The notes beneath the pieces were generated by a model. It did no database searches. It saw only the letters and a list, made by a program, of their open reading frames with translations, and had not been told where the DNA came from. This document shows positions 26,867 through 35,647 of a DNA stretch of 64,000 nucleotides, piece by piece. Position 1 is the stretch's first letter, and every line of letters starts with the position of its first letter. The translations under genes were made by a program, and so were the position numbers. The stretch is taken from the NCBI RefSeq assembly GCF_009184865.1, contig NZ_CP045096.1, positions 3,100,001 through 3,164,000 of the forward strand, read 5' to 3'. Source of the stretch: Streptomyces phaeolivaceus. GTDB taxonomy: Bacteria > Actinomycetota > Actinomycetes > Streptomycetales > Streptomycetaceae.

Positions 26867-26879
26867 AGGAAACTTTCCT
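26867..26879 (+). promoter_or_regulatory. CsnR operator
   Basis: AGGAAACTTTCCT, a perfect palindrome centred on C, lies 24 bp before the csnR start codon, just downstream of the -10 box. The same AGGAAAC/GTTTCCT-type palindrome is the known binding site of CsnR at chitosanase promoters, so autoregulation is expected. Confidence 0.8.
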
Positions 26880-26902
26880 AACAGTTGGGCAGGTGGCGGA
26901 CC

Positions 26903-28135
26903 ATGGCAGGAACCCCCCGCGTACTGCGCGCCATGAACGACCGCGCCGCACTCGACCTGCTGCTGGAGCACGGGCCGCTCTCCCGGACCCGGCTCGGCAA
27001 GCTGACGGGGCTGTCCAAGCCGACCGCCTCACAGCTCCTGGCCCGACTCGAAGCCGCCGGACTCGTGATCGCCACGGGCACCGGCACGGACGGGTCCGGC
27101 GCCGGCGCGAGCGACTCGGGCGCGGGCCGACCCGGCCCCAACGCCCAGCTCTACGCGGTCGACCCGACCGCCGCCTACGCCGCCGGGCTCGACGTCACCC
27201 CCGAACGCGTCCTGGCCGCCGTCGCCGACATCACCGGCCGCACGGTCGGCGAGCACGCCGTCCCCACCCCCGGACGACGCCCCGCCGAACCCGTCGTACG
27301 ACAGGTCACCACCGCGCTCGACGGGGCGGTCAAGGCCGCCGGGCTCGTCCGGTCCGATGTGCGCCGCCTGGTCATCGGCACACCCGGCGCCTTCGACCCG
27401 GGCACCGGACGGCTGCGGTACGCCTCGCATCTGCCCGGCTGGCACTCCCCCGCCCTCCTCGGTGAACTCGCCGCCGCGCTGCCGATGCCGGTGGAGTACG
27501 AGAACGACGTGAACCTCGCCGCGCTGGCCGAACAACGGCTGGGCGCGGCCAAGGGCCACGAGGACTTCGTCCTGCTGTGGAACGAGGGCGGTCTCGGCGC
27601 GGCCGTGATACTGGGCGGACGGCTGCACCGGGGCTTCACCGGGGGCGCCGGCGAGGTCGGGTTCCTGCCCGTGCCCGGGGTGCCGCTGGTCCGTCAGGTC
27701 ACCAAGGCGAACAGCGGGGGCTTCCAGGAGCTCGCCGGTTCGCAGATCATCCCCCGGCTCGCCCGTGAGCTGGGCATCTCCCCGATCCCGGAGGGGCCGT
27801 ACGCCGAGGTCGCGGCGGAGCTGGTGGCCCGCGCCGCCGCCGACCCCGACTCCGGGTCCCACCGGCGACTTCTGGCCACGTACGCCACCGGGCTCGCCAC
27901 GGGTATCGCCGCCCTCATCGCCGTACTCGATCCCGAACTCGTCGTCCTCAGCGGTACGGCGCTCACCGCCGGTGGTGAGCCGCTGCGGGGGCTCGTCGAG
28001 GCCGAGTTGGCGGAGCTGGCCGCGTCCCGGCCCCGGCTCGTCCTCGGTGACGTACGTGAACACCCTGTGCTGCGGGGGGCGCTGGAGAGCGCGCTCGCCG
28101 CGACGCGTGACGAAGTCTTCGACACCTCGCGCTGA
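26903..28135 (+). CDS. csnR: ROK family repressor of chitosan utilisation
   Basis: A 410-aa ROK (repressor, ORF, kinase) protein. The N-terminal winged helix is at about 14-60 (ALDLLLEHGPLSRTRLGKLT, GLSKPTASQLLARLE). The ROK domain starts near 90 with AAGLDVTPERVLAAVADITG and contains VEYENDVNLAALAEQ and LHRGFTGGAGEVGF. The zinc-binding CxCGxxGC motif of sugar-kinase ROK proteins is absent, as in CsnR-type regulators. The downstream ABC-GH4-kinase genes and the AGGAAACTTTCCT operator identify it as CsnR, which in S. lividans/coelicolor represses chitosanase csnA and its own operon until chitosan oligosaccharides are present. Start ATG 26903; an upstream in-frame codon at 26885 lies in the leader. 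Confidence 0.88.
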   Translation: MAGTPRVLRAMNDRAALDLLLEHGPLSRTRLGKLTGLSKPTASQLLARLEAAGLVIATGTGTDGSGAGASDSGAGRPGPNAQLYAVDPTAAYAAGLDVTPERVLAAVADITGRTVGEHAVPTPGRRPAEPVVRQVTTALDGAVKAAGLVRSDVRRLVIGTPGAFDPGTGRLRYASHLPGWHSPALLGELAAALPMPVEYENDVNLAALAEQRLGAAKGHEDFVLLWNEGGLGAAVILGGRLHRGFTGGAGEVGFLPVPGVPLVRQVTKANSGGFQELAGSQIIPRLARELGISPIPEGPYAEVAAELVARAAADPDSGSHRRLLATYATGLATGIAALIAVLDPELVVLSGTALTAGGEPLRGLVEAELAELAASRPRLVLGDVREHPVLRGALESALAATRDEVFDTSR

Positions 28136-28160
28136 TCGATCGTTCAGAGCATGCGGGCCG

Positions 28161-28220
28161 TTCGTGGCTGGTCGCGCCCACGCGGCGGAGCCGCACATCG
28201 ATACAGCCCCGCACCCCCTG
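28161..28220. repeat. Streptomyces intergenic repeat (second half type)
   Basis: GTGGCTGGTCGCGCCCACGC followed by GGCGGAGCCGCACATCGATA and CAGCCCCGC. To my knowledge this is the partner half of the GCGCAGTTCCCCGCGCCCCT repeat family scattered in Streptomyces genomes. It lies in the 147-bp csnR-csnE gap, so the operon may be read through it or processed there. Confidence 0.6.
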
Positions 28221-28282
28221 GGTTTCCCGGGCGCACTCCCTTCCTCGCAGATCACCCCTCCCCTCCCTCAGGAGACTCCGCA

Positions 28283-29620
28283 ATGTCCGGAATATCCAAG
28301 AAAGCCGCCATCGCGCTCGCCGCCACCGCCTCCCTCTCCCTGCTCGCCACCGCGTGTACGGGTCAGGCCGACTCCCGTGCCTCCGACGACCCGAACGCCA
28401 AGACGACGATCACCTTCTGGCACGGGTGGAGCGCGCCCGCCGAGGTGAAGGCGATCCAGGCGAACGTGGACAAGTTCGAGAAGGAGCACCCGAACATCAC
28501 GGTGAAGGTCGTCGGGAACATCAACGACGACAAGCTCAACCAGGCGCTGCGGGCGGGCGGTTCGAGCGGGCCGGACGTGGTGTCGTCGTTCACGACGTCG
28601 AACATCGGCAAGTTCTGCTCGTCCGGGGCGTTCCTCGACCTGAAGCCGTTCATCGAGAAGTCGAAGCTGGACCTCGACAAGATCATCCCGAAGCCGATGC
28701 TGGACTACACCCAGTTCGAGGGCACCCGCTGCGCGCTGCCGCTGCTGGGTGACGCGTACGGGCTGTATTACAACAAGGACGCGTATCGGAAGGCCGGCAT
28801 CAAGGCGCCGCCGAAGACGTGGTCGGAGTTCGCGAAGGTCGCCAAGAAGCTGACCAAGACCAAGGGCGACAGCTACGCGCAGCTCGGGTTCATGCCGAAC
28901 TACCACGGCTACGAGACGGTCGTGGACCACTACATGTCGCAGTGGGACCACTCCTACTTCAACTCCGAGGGCAAGTCGAACATCTCCGAGGACCCGGCGT
29001 TCGCGGAGATGTTCACGTACCAGAAGAGCCTGGTGGACTCGCTCGGCGGCTTCGAGAAGCTGGAGAAGTACCGGAACACCTTCGGTGACGAGTGGGGCGC
29101 CAAGCACCCGTTCCAGACCGGCCAGGTGGCCATGCAGCTGGACGGCGAGTGGCGGCTCGGTATGGCGGAGGCCGCCGGGACCGACTTCGAGATCGGCACC
29201 GCGCCCATGCCCGTGGCCGACGACGAGGTCGACGAGTACGGCAAGGGCTTCCTCTCCGGCACGATCATCGGCATCGCCCCGCAGAGCGAGAAGCAGAACG
29301 CGGCCTGGGAGCTGGTGAAGTACCTGACGACCGACACCGGCGCCGTCGTCTCCTTCGCCAACGCCATCCACAACGTGCCGTCCACGTTCGCGGCCCTGAA
29401 GTCGCCCGACCTGAAGGTGGACGAGGGCTTCCAGACCTTCCTGGACATCGCCCAGAACACGCACTCGAACACCCCGCCGGCCTCCATCAACGGCTCCACG
29501 TACCAGACGACGCTCCAGGACTTCGGCTACCAGTACGAGTCCGGCAAGGTGACGGATCTGCAGAAGGGTCTGGAGAAGACCGCGGCGCAGATCGACACCG
29601 ACATCGCCCAGGCGAAGTAG
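28283..29620 (+). CDS. csnE: ABC transporter solute-binding lipoprotein for chitosan oligosaccharides
   Basis: A 445-aa family 1 sugar-binding protein. Signal peptide with lipobox LLATAC puts the lipidated Cys at residue 25, anchoring it to the outer face of the membrane. ITFWHGWSAPAEVKAIQ, PDVVSSFTTSN and AYGLYYNKDAYRKAG are typical of oligosaccharide binders. Position between csnR and two permeases matches CsnE, which binds glucosamine oligomers. ATG has AGGAG 8 nt upstream. No ATPase gene is present in the cluster; the shared MsiK ATPase encoded elsewhere usually serves such Streptomyces importers. Confidence 0.9.
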   Translation: MSGISKKAAIALAATASLSLLATACTGQADSRASDDPNAKTTITFWHGWSAPAEVKAIQANVDKFEKEHPNITVKVVGNINDDKLNQALRAGGSSGPDVVSSFTTSNIGKFCSSGAFLDLKPFIEKSKLDLDKIIPKPMLDYTQFEGTRCALPLLGDAYGLYYNKDAYRKAGIKAPPKTWSEFAKVAKKLTKTKGDSYAQLGFMPNYHGYETVVDHYMSQWDHSYFNSEGKSNISEDPAFAEMFTYQKSLVDSLGGFEKLEKYRNTFGDEWGAKHPFQTGQVAMQLDGEWRLGMAEAAGTDFEIGTAPMPVADDEVDEYGKGFLSGTIIGIAPQSEKQNAAWELVKYLTTDTGAVVSFANAIHNVPSTFAALKSPDLKVDEGFQTFLDIAQNTHSNTPPASINGSTYQTTLQDFGYQYESGKVTDLQKGLEKTAAQIDTDIAQAK

Positions 29621-29659
29621 CGGTACGGAATACCGGATACGGGAAACGGGATCCCTCCG

Positions 29660-30640
29660 ATGTCCACGCACTCCCCGCGCGTGTCGCTCGCGTCCACCGC
29701 GTCCACGCACACGCTCCGTTCGAAGCGCCGCCGGTCGGCGCTTCGAACGGTGGCCTTCCTGTCACCCTGGCTGATCGGGTTCGGCGTCTTCTTCGCCTAT
29801 CCGCTGGTGTCGACCGTGTACTTCTCGCTGATGAAGTACGACGGCTTCGGTACACCGTCCTTCCGCGGCCTGGGCAACTGGTCCTACGTCTTCACCGACT
29901 ACCCGATGTTCTGGCCGGCCCTGCGCAACACCCTCTGGCTGGTCCTGGTGATGGTGACCTGCCGGGTGCTGTTCGGGCTCGGCATCGGTCTGCTGATCAC
30001 CAAGATCAGGACGGGTACGGGTGTCTTCCGCACCCTCTTCTATCTGCCGTACCTGGCCCCGCCGGTCGCCGCGACCCTCGCCTTCGTCTTCCTCCTCAAC
30101 CCCGGCACCGGACCGGTCAACGCGATCCTGGGCGACCTGGGTCTGCCGACACCCGGCTGGTTCACCGACCCCACCTGGTCCAAGCCGGCGCTCACCGCGC
30201 TCGCGCTGTGGGGCGTGGGCGATCTGATGGTCATCTTCATGGCCGCGCTGCTCGACGTACCGAAGGAGCAGTACGAGGCCGCCGAGTTGGACGGGGCGTC
30301 GGCCTGGCAGCGGTTCCGGTTCGTGACGCTGCCGACCATCTCGCCGATCGTGATGTTCGCGGTGGTCACGGGCGTGATCCAGACGATGCAGTACTACACG
30401 CAGCCCCTGGTCGCCGGGAAGGTCGCCTCCGGCATCATCGGCGGCTCCGGTCAGCAGTTCGAGCCGGGCTACCCGGACAAGTCGACGCTGACCCTGCCCC
30501 AGCTCGTCTACAACCTCGGCTTCCAGCGCTTCGACTACGGCTCCGCCTGTGTGGTCGCCCTCGTGCTGTTCGCCCTGTCGATGGTGTTCACCGCGCTGCT
30601 GATGCGGCGCCGGGGCGGACTGATCGGAGCGGGTGACTGA
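29660..30640 (+). CDS. csnF: ABC sugar transporter permease 1
   Basis: A 326-aa MalF-type permease with six hydrophobic segments, the first at about 30-52 (VAFLSPWLIGFGVFFAYPLV). The cytoplasmic EAA loop, which docks the ATPase, is seen near 205-225 as YEAAELDGASAWQRFRFVTL. A basic, Ser-rich N-terminus precedes the first helix. Stop overlaps the next start by one base (TGATG). Forms the inner-membrane channel with CsnG. Confidence 0.92.
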   Translation: MSTHSPRVSLASTASTHTLRSKRRRSALRTVAFLSPWLIGFGVFFAYPLVSTVYFSLMKYDGFGTPSFRGLGNWSYVFTDYPMFWPALRNTLWLVLVMVTCRVLFGLGIGLLITKIRTGTGVFRTLFYLPYLAPPVAATLAFVFLLNPGTGPVNAILGDLGLPTPGWFTDPTWSKPALTALALWGVGDLMVIFMAALLDVPKEQYEAAELDGASAWQRFRFVTLPTISPIVMFAVVTGVIQTMQYYTQPLVAGKVASGIIGGSGQQFEPGYPDKSTLTLPQLVYNLGFQRFDYGSACVVALVLFALSMVFTALLMRRRGGLIGAGD

Positions 30641-31554
30641 TGACCCAACCACTCGACGCGCAGGGCAAGTCCGTACGCGACAGGCCCGTGGTGTCACCGG
30701 CCGCCGCGGACAGCGAGCGGACCGCCCGCCGGCGGGCCCTGCTGGAGTGGATCGCCGTCCACTCGCTCGGCGTGGCCGCCGCGCTCTTCTTCACCCTGCC
30801 CTTCGTCTTCGTCGTGCTGACCTCGCTGATGAGCGACCAGCAGGCGCTGACCCGCGATCTGCTCCCGGACACCTGGGAGTGGAGCAACTACCGGCAGGTG
30901 CTGGACACCCCCGGCTTCCTGACCTGGTGGAAGAACACCCTGATCTACGCGGGCCTCGGCACCGTCCTGACCGTCGTGTCGTCGATCCCGGTGGCGTACG
31001 CCCTCGCCAAGTTCCGCTTCCGCGGCCGTAATCTGGCGCTGATGCTGGTCATCTCGATGATGATGCTGCCGCCGCAGGTCGTCGTGATCCCGATGTACCT
31101 GTTCTGGGCCAAGCAGATGGACCTGTCCGGTTCACTGTGGCCGCTGATCATCCCGATGGCGTTCGGTGACGCGTTCTCCATCTTCCTGCTGCGGCAGTTC
31201 CTGACGACCATCCCGAACGAGTACCTCGACGCGGCCCGGGTAGACGGCTGCGGCGAACTGCGCACCCTGCTGCGGGTCGTCCTGCCGATGGCCAAGCCGG
31301 GCATCGCGGCCGTCGCCCTGTTCCAGTTCTTCTACGCCTGGAACGACTACTTCGGCCCGCAGATCTACGCCTCCGAGAACCCGGCCGCGTGGACGCTCAG
31401 TTACGGCCTGGAGTCCTTCAAGGGCGCGCACCACACCGACTGGAATCTGACCATGGCCGCGACCGTGCTGGTCATGGCCCCCGTGATCCTCGTGTTCTTC
31501 TTCGCGCAGAAGGCGTTCGTCGAGGGCGTCACCCTGACCGGAGTAAAGGGTTGA
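30640..31554 (+). CDS. csnG: ABC sugar transporter permease 2
   Basis: A 304-aa MalG-type permease. Six hydrophobic segments; the EAA loop is at about 192-212 (NEYLDAARVDGCGELRTLLR). The N-terminal 35 residues are polar and charged. Translationally coupled to csnF and followed after 7 nt by csnH. Partner of CsnF for uptake of chitosan-derived oligosaccharides. Confidence 0.92.
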   Translation: MTQPLDAQGKSVRDRPVVSPAAADSERTARRRALLEWIAVHSLGVAAALFFTLPFVFVVLTSLMSDQQALTRDLLPDTWEWSNYRQVLDTPGFLTWWKNTLIYAGLGTVLTVVSSIPVAYALAKFRFRGRNLALMLVISMMMLPPQVVVIPMYLFWAKQMDLSGSLWPLIIPMAFGDAFSIFLLRQFLTTIPNEYLDAARVDGCGELRTLLRVVLPMAKPGIAAVALFQFFYAWNDYFGPQIYASENPAAWTLSYGLESFKGAHHTDWNLTMAATVLVMAPVILVFFFAQKAFVEGVTLTGVKG

Positions 31555-31561
31555 TCCGCAT

Positions 31562-32827
31562 ATGAAGCTCACTGTGGTCGGCGGAGGCTCGACCTACACA
31601 CCCGAACTCGTCGACGGGTTCGCCCGGCTCAGGGACACGCTGCCGATCGAGGAGCTGGTGCTCGTCGATCCGGCCGCCGACCGGCTGGAGCTGGTCGGCG
31701 GTCTGGCCCGGCGGATCTTCGCCCGCCAGGGCCACCCCGGACGGATCGTCACCACCGGTGACCTGGACGCGGGCGTCGAGGGCGCCGACGCGGTCCTCCT
31801 CCAGCTCCGGATCGGCGGCCAGGCCGCCCGGGAGCAGGACGAGACCTGGCCGCTGGAGTGCGGCTGCGTCGGACAGGAGACCACCGGCGCGGGCGGCCTC
31901 GCCAAGGCGCTGCGCACGGTCCCGGTCGTCCTGGACATCGCCGAACGGGTCCGCCGGACCAACCCGGACGCCTGGATCATCGACTTCACCAACCCGGTGG
32001 GGATCGTGACCCGGGCGCTGCTCAAGGCCGGCCACAAGGCGGTCGGTCTGTGCAACGTGGCGATCGGCCTGCAGCGGAAGTTCGCCGAGCGTCTCGGGGT
32101 GACCCCGGCCGAGGTCCATCTGAACCACGTGGGCCTCAACCACCTCACCTGGGAGACCGGGGTCCGCCTCGGCGGCCCCTCCGGCGAGGACGTCCTGCCG
32201 AAGCTGCTGGCCGACCACGGCGAGACGATCGCAGCCGATCTGCGCCTGCCCCGCCCGGTCCTGGACCGCCTCGGCGTGGTCCCCTCCTACTACCTGCGCT
32301 ACTACTACGCCCACGACGAGGTCGTGCGGGAGCTGGGCACCAAGCCGTCCCGGGCCGCCGAAGTGGCGGCGATGGAACGGCAGTTGCTGGAGATGTACGC
32401 CGACCCGGCGCTCGACGAGAAGCCCGCGCTGCTCGCCAGGCGCGGCGGGGCCTTCTACTCCGAGGCGGCCGTCGACCTCGCCGCGTCGCTGCTGGGCGAC
32501 GGGGGCAGCACCTACCAGGTGGTGAACACCCTCAACCACGGCACCCTGCCCTTCCTCCCCGCCGACGCGGTGATCGAGGTGCAGGCCGCCGTCGGCAGGC
32601 AGGGCGCCGCGCCGCTGCCGGTGGAGGCCGTGGACCCGCTGTACGCGGGCCTGATGGCGAACGTGACCGCGTACGAGGACCTGGCCCTGGACGCGGCCCT
32701 GCGCGGCGGCCGGGACCGGGTGTTCCGGGCGCTGCTCTCGCACCCCCTGATCGGCCAGTACGAGTACGCCGAGGCCCTCACCGACCGGCTGATCGCACAC
32801 AACCGGGAGCACCTCGCGTGGGCGTGA
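31562..32827 (+). CDS. csnH: GH4 family glycosidase (6-phospho-beta-glucosidase type)
   Basis: A 421-aa glycoside hydrolase family 4 enzyme, which cleaves by a redox mechanism needing NAD+ and a divalent metal. The dinucleotide-binding start is VVGGGSTYTPELVDGF; NPVGIVT (from Asn144), the metal-binding Cys164 in LCNVAIGL and His194 in HVGLNHLTW are intact. Family members often act on 6-phospho-sugars, but this cluster lacks a PTS, so it probably splits intracellular glucosamine oligosaccharides, with the kinase downstream acting on the product. Stop overlaps the next GTG start (GTGA). Confidence 0.9.
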   Translation: MKLTVVGGGSTYTPELVDGFARLRDTLPIEELVLVDPAADRLELVGGLARRIFARQGHPGRIVTTGDLDAGVEGADAVLLQLRIGGQAAREQDETWPLECGCVGQETTGAGGLAKALRTVPVVLDIAERVRRTNPDAWIIDFTNPVGIVTRALLKAGHKAVGLCNVAIGLQRKFAERLGVTPAEVHLNHVGLNHLTWETGVRLGGPSGEDVLPKLLADHGETIAADLRLPRPVLDRLGVVPSYYLRYYYAHDEVVRELGTKPSRAAEVAAMERQLLEMYADPALDEKPALLARRGGAFYSEAAVDLAASLLGDGGSTYQVVNTLNHGTLPFLPADAVIEVQAAVGRQGAAPLPVEAVDPLYAGLMANVTAYEDLALDAALRGGRDRVFRALLSHPLIGQYEYAEALTDRLIAHNREHLAWA

Positions 32828-33888
32828 GCGAGGGGGTGGACGACGGCGTGCGTCCGGCTTCGGAAGCGGGCGTGCGCGGGCGTACGGCTGCGGAAGCGGG
32901 CGTGCGCGGGCGGGACGGCGGGCGTGGGAGCGTGCTCGCCGTCGACGCCGGCAACAGCAAGACCGATGTCGCCGTGATCGCGCCGGACGGGGAGGTGCTG
33001 GGCGCGGCGCGCGGCGGCGGATTCCAGCCGCCGGCGGTCGGGGTGACCACGGCCGTCGACGGCCTCGCGGAGGTCGTACGGCGGGCCCTCGCCGAGGCCG
33101 GGATCGGCTCGGTCGACCATGTCTCGGCCTGTCTGGCCAACGCCGACTTCCCCGTGGAGGAGGAGCGGCTCGCGGCGGCGCTGGGCACGCGCGCGTGGGG
33201 CACGACCGTCGAGGTCCGCAACGACACCTTCGCCATCCTGCGGGCCGGCGTGGCCGAGCCCCGGGGCGTGGCCGTGGTGTGCGGGGCCGGTGTGAACTGC
33301 GTCGGGATGCGCCCCGACGGCCGCACCGCCCGCTTTCCGGCGCTCGGCCGCGTCTCCGGGGACTGGGGCGGCGGTTGGGGCCTCGCCGAGGAGGCGATGT
33401 GGCACGCGTCCCGCGCTGAGGACGGCCGGGGCGGGCCCACGGCGCTCGCCGACACCCTGCCCGCGCACTTCGGCCTGGACTCCGTGTACGCGCTGGTGGA
33501 GGCCCTGCACCTGGAGCACATCCCGGCCCCGCGCCGCCATGAGCTCACCCCGGTCCTGTTCGCCACGGCGACCGCCGGCGACCCGGTGGCCCGCTCGCTG
33601 GTGGACCGGATGGCCGAGGAGGTGGTGGCCATGGCGACGGTGGCCCTGACCCGCCTGGACCTCCTCGGCGAGGAGACCCCCGTCCTCCTCGGCGGCGGGG
33701 TCCTCGCCGCCCGGCACCCCCTCCTCGACGCCCGGATCCGGGAGGCGCTCGCCGCCGCCGCGCCCAAGGCCGTCCCCCGGGTGGTCACGGCCGCCCCGGT
33801 GCTGGGCGCGGCGCTGCTCGGCCTCGACCGGGTGAGAGCGCCGAGGACCGTGCACGCGCGCGTGCGGGCGCACTACGAAGGAGGGTGA
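32824..33888 (+). CDS. csnK: N-acetylglucosamine/glucosamine kinase-like ATPase (BadF/BadG family)
   Basis: A 354-aa ASKHA-fold sugar kinase. Phosphate-1 loop VLAVDAGNSKTDVAVI is at about 36-51, with GDWGGGWGLAEEA and LLGGGVLAARHP further on. It should phosphorylate the aminosugar released by CsnH. The GTG at 32824 overlaps the csnH stop by 4 nt and is used here, but the first 35 residues come from two tandem copies of a 23-bp unit (about 32868-32914) and have no family similarity. A GTG at 32932 (VLAVDAGNSKTD) is an alternative start. Last gene of the csn operon. Confidence 0.86.
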   Translation: MSEGVDDGVRPASEAGVRGRTAAEAGVRGRDGGRGSVLAVDAGNSKTDVAVIAPDGEVLGAARGGGFQPPAVGVTTAVDGLAEVVRRALAEAGIGSVDHVSACLANADFPVEEERLAAALGTRAWGTTVEVRNDTFAILRAGVAEPRGVAVVCGAGVNCVGMRPDGRTARFPALGRVSGDWGGGWGLAEEAMWHASRAEDGRGGPTALADTLPAHFGLDSVYALVEALHLEHIPAPRRHELTPVLFATATAGDPVARSLVDRMAEEVVAMATVALTRLDLLGEETPVLLGGGVLAARHPLLDARIREALAAAAPKAVPRVVTAAPVLGAALLGLDRVRAPRTVHARVRAHYEGG

Positions 33889-33919
33889 CCCGCACCCCGC
33901 GCCACCCCTCGTTTCCCCT

Positions 33920-33937
33920 CCTCGAACGCGTTCGAGG
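33920..33937. promoter_or_regulatory. perfect 18-bp palindrome after csnK
   Basis: CCTCGAACGCGTTCGAGG lies 32 bp after the csnK stop, in the 277-bp gap before the signalling cluster. It could be an operator (LacI-like CGAACGCGTTCG symmetry) for the downstream cluster or a terminator for csn. Nothing else is seen in the gap except a weak TTGTCA at 34076-34081. Confidence 0.6.
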
Positions 33938-34165
33938 TCGCAGGGAACCGAACCCGACCGGAGCGCGTATTCATGGGCGGGGGGTGGTGCGGGAAGCCTT
34001 GTGCTGCGCCGGAACGCGACCGGCGCGGCGCATACGGACACGATCGGGGAACAAGATCGAGTCAGGGTCTGTGCGTTGTCAGTCCCGGCGGCGATACTTG
34101 CGGCCGTGCACCTCTGTCCGTGCGTGCGGGCGGAAGTGACGGACGGATGACCAGGGGGAGGTCAG

Positions 34166-35647
34166 GTGACATTCACGCCGGAGGGCAGCGCGCCACCGAC
34201 GGCACCACCCGCGGGCCCGGTCCCCGCCGTGCCGCCACAGAACTCGCCCGCGTCCGGGACGCCCCGGCCGGCTCCGTCCCCGGACGGCGGCCCGCCCCGC
34301 CGGACGGCGTTCGCGGAGGGCGTCGACCAACTGCGTGCCGCCGCGACGACCGAGCCTGGCCGGCTGCGCATCATCGGTGCCCTTCTCGCCCTCCTGGTCG
34401 TGGCGTTCGGCTCCGTCACCGCCTGGCAGATGACCGACCGCGCCGCCGCCGCCGACGACGTACTGCACGGCAGCCAGCCGCTCAGCTCGGCCGCGGCGGA
34501 GATCTACAGTTCGCTGGCCGCCGCCAACACGGCGGCCTCCAGCGGTTTCCTCGCCGGCGGGCAGGAGACCGAGGAGTCGCGCGAGGACTACGAGCGGGAG
34601 ATGGGTGAGGCCGCGAAGCAGTTGGCCTTCGCCGCGACCGCGTCCGAGTCCGGCTCCGACTCCGAGCAGCGCATCGCCGAACTGAACAGCCTGCTGCCCG
34701 AGTACAAGGGCCTGGTGGAGCGGGCCCGCGCCAACAACCGGCTGGGGTACCCGCTGGGCGGCGCCTATCTGCGGTACGCCAACGACAAGATGCAGAAGAT
34801 GCTCGGCGAGGCACAGAGCATCTACGACAACGAGAACGAGCGGCTCCGTGACGACTACGCGGACGCCACCTCGTACCCGTGGGCCGCGATCGGTCTCGGT
34901 GTCATCGCCATCGGCGGCCTGGTCTGGGCGCAGCGCCGCAACTACCGGCGCACCAACCGGGTGTTGAACCACGGCCTGGTCGCGGCGACGGCCGCCTCCA
35001 CCGTCGTGCTGCTGTGGCTGGCCGGAGGTCACACCGTCGCCCGCTCGGGGCTGAACGAGTCCTATGAGCACGGTGTGCGGTCGCTGACCGTCCTGAACGA
35101 CGCGCGCATCGCCTCCCTCACCGCGCGCGGCAACGAGAACCTGACGCTGATCAGCCGGGGCGCGCAGACCACCGAGATCATGGTCGACGGAAAGCCCACG
35201 GACGTCGACGAGTTCGACAACCAGTTCAAGGTGGAGATGGCCGGGCTCACGAAGCATCTGGCCGCCGCCGAACGACTGGCCGACGACGACAGCGGAGCGA
35301 AGCCCGTGCGGGCCGCCGGCGCGAGCATGGAGGCGTGGCAGAACCGGCACGCGAACGCCCGCGCCGCCGACAACAGGGGCGACTACCAGTGCGCCCTCGC
35401 CCAGGTGATCGGCGGCAGGTCCACGTCCGAGTGCCCGGACGGTGACAAGCCGACCGGCGAGTGCTTCGACGAGGTCGACAAGAACCTGGGCATCGCGAGC
35501 GCGTACGAGAAGAACGAGTTCAAACTGGCGGCCGAGGGCGGCCGTAGGGCGATGCTGGGTCTTCCCGTCGGTGCCGCCGTACTGGCCGTGCTGGGCGCGG
35601 CGGGCGCGGTGCTGGGCATCGGACGCAGGCTTTCGGAGTACCGGTGA
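34166..35647 (+). CDS. glnX: GlnX-like four-helix membrane sensor protein
   Basis: A 493-aa membrane protein. A Pro-rich cytoplasmic N-terminus (1-65) is followed by transmembrane helices at about 68-88, 237-255, 268-288 and 467-487, enclosing two extracytoplasmic helical domains (89-236 and 289-466) rich in Ala, Glu and Gln, like chemoreceptor ligand domains. The second domain has cysteines in DYQCALA, SECPDG and GECFD. GTG start with GGAGG directly upstream. In mycobacteria GlnX couples the binding protein GlnH to kinase PknG for control of glutamate metabolism; the same order here (glnX, glnH, then pknG) supports the name. First gene of the cluster. Confidence 0.78.
   Translation: MTFTPEGSAPPTAPPAGPVPAVPPQNSPASGTPRPAPSPDGGPPRRTAFAEGVDQLRAAATTEPGRLRIIGALLALLVVAFGSVTAWQMTDRAAAADDVLHGSQPLSSAAAEIYSSLAAANTAASSGFLAGGQETEESREDYEREMGEAAKQLAFAATASESGSDSEQRIAELNSLLPEYKGLVERARANNRLGYPLGGAYLRYANDKMQKMLGEAQSIYDNENERLRDDYADATSYPWAAIGLGVIAIGGLVWAQRRNYRRTNRVLNHGLVAATAASTVVLLWLAGGHTVARSGLNESYEHGVRSLTVLNDARIASLTARGNENLTLISRGAQTTEIMVDGKPTDVDEFDNQFKVEMAGLTKHLAAAERLADDDSGAKPVRAAGASMEAWQNRHANARAADNRGDYQCALAQVIGGRSTSECPDGDKPTGECFDEVDKNLGIASAYEKNEFKLAAEGGRRAMLGLPVGAAVLAVLGAAGAVLGIGRRLSEYR

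Noticed and set aside
31562..33888. csnH/csnK read as a PTS-linked phospho-beta-glucosidase system
   Set aside because: No PTS components are present; ABC genes, CsnR operator and gene order fit chitosan oligosaccharide uptake better.
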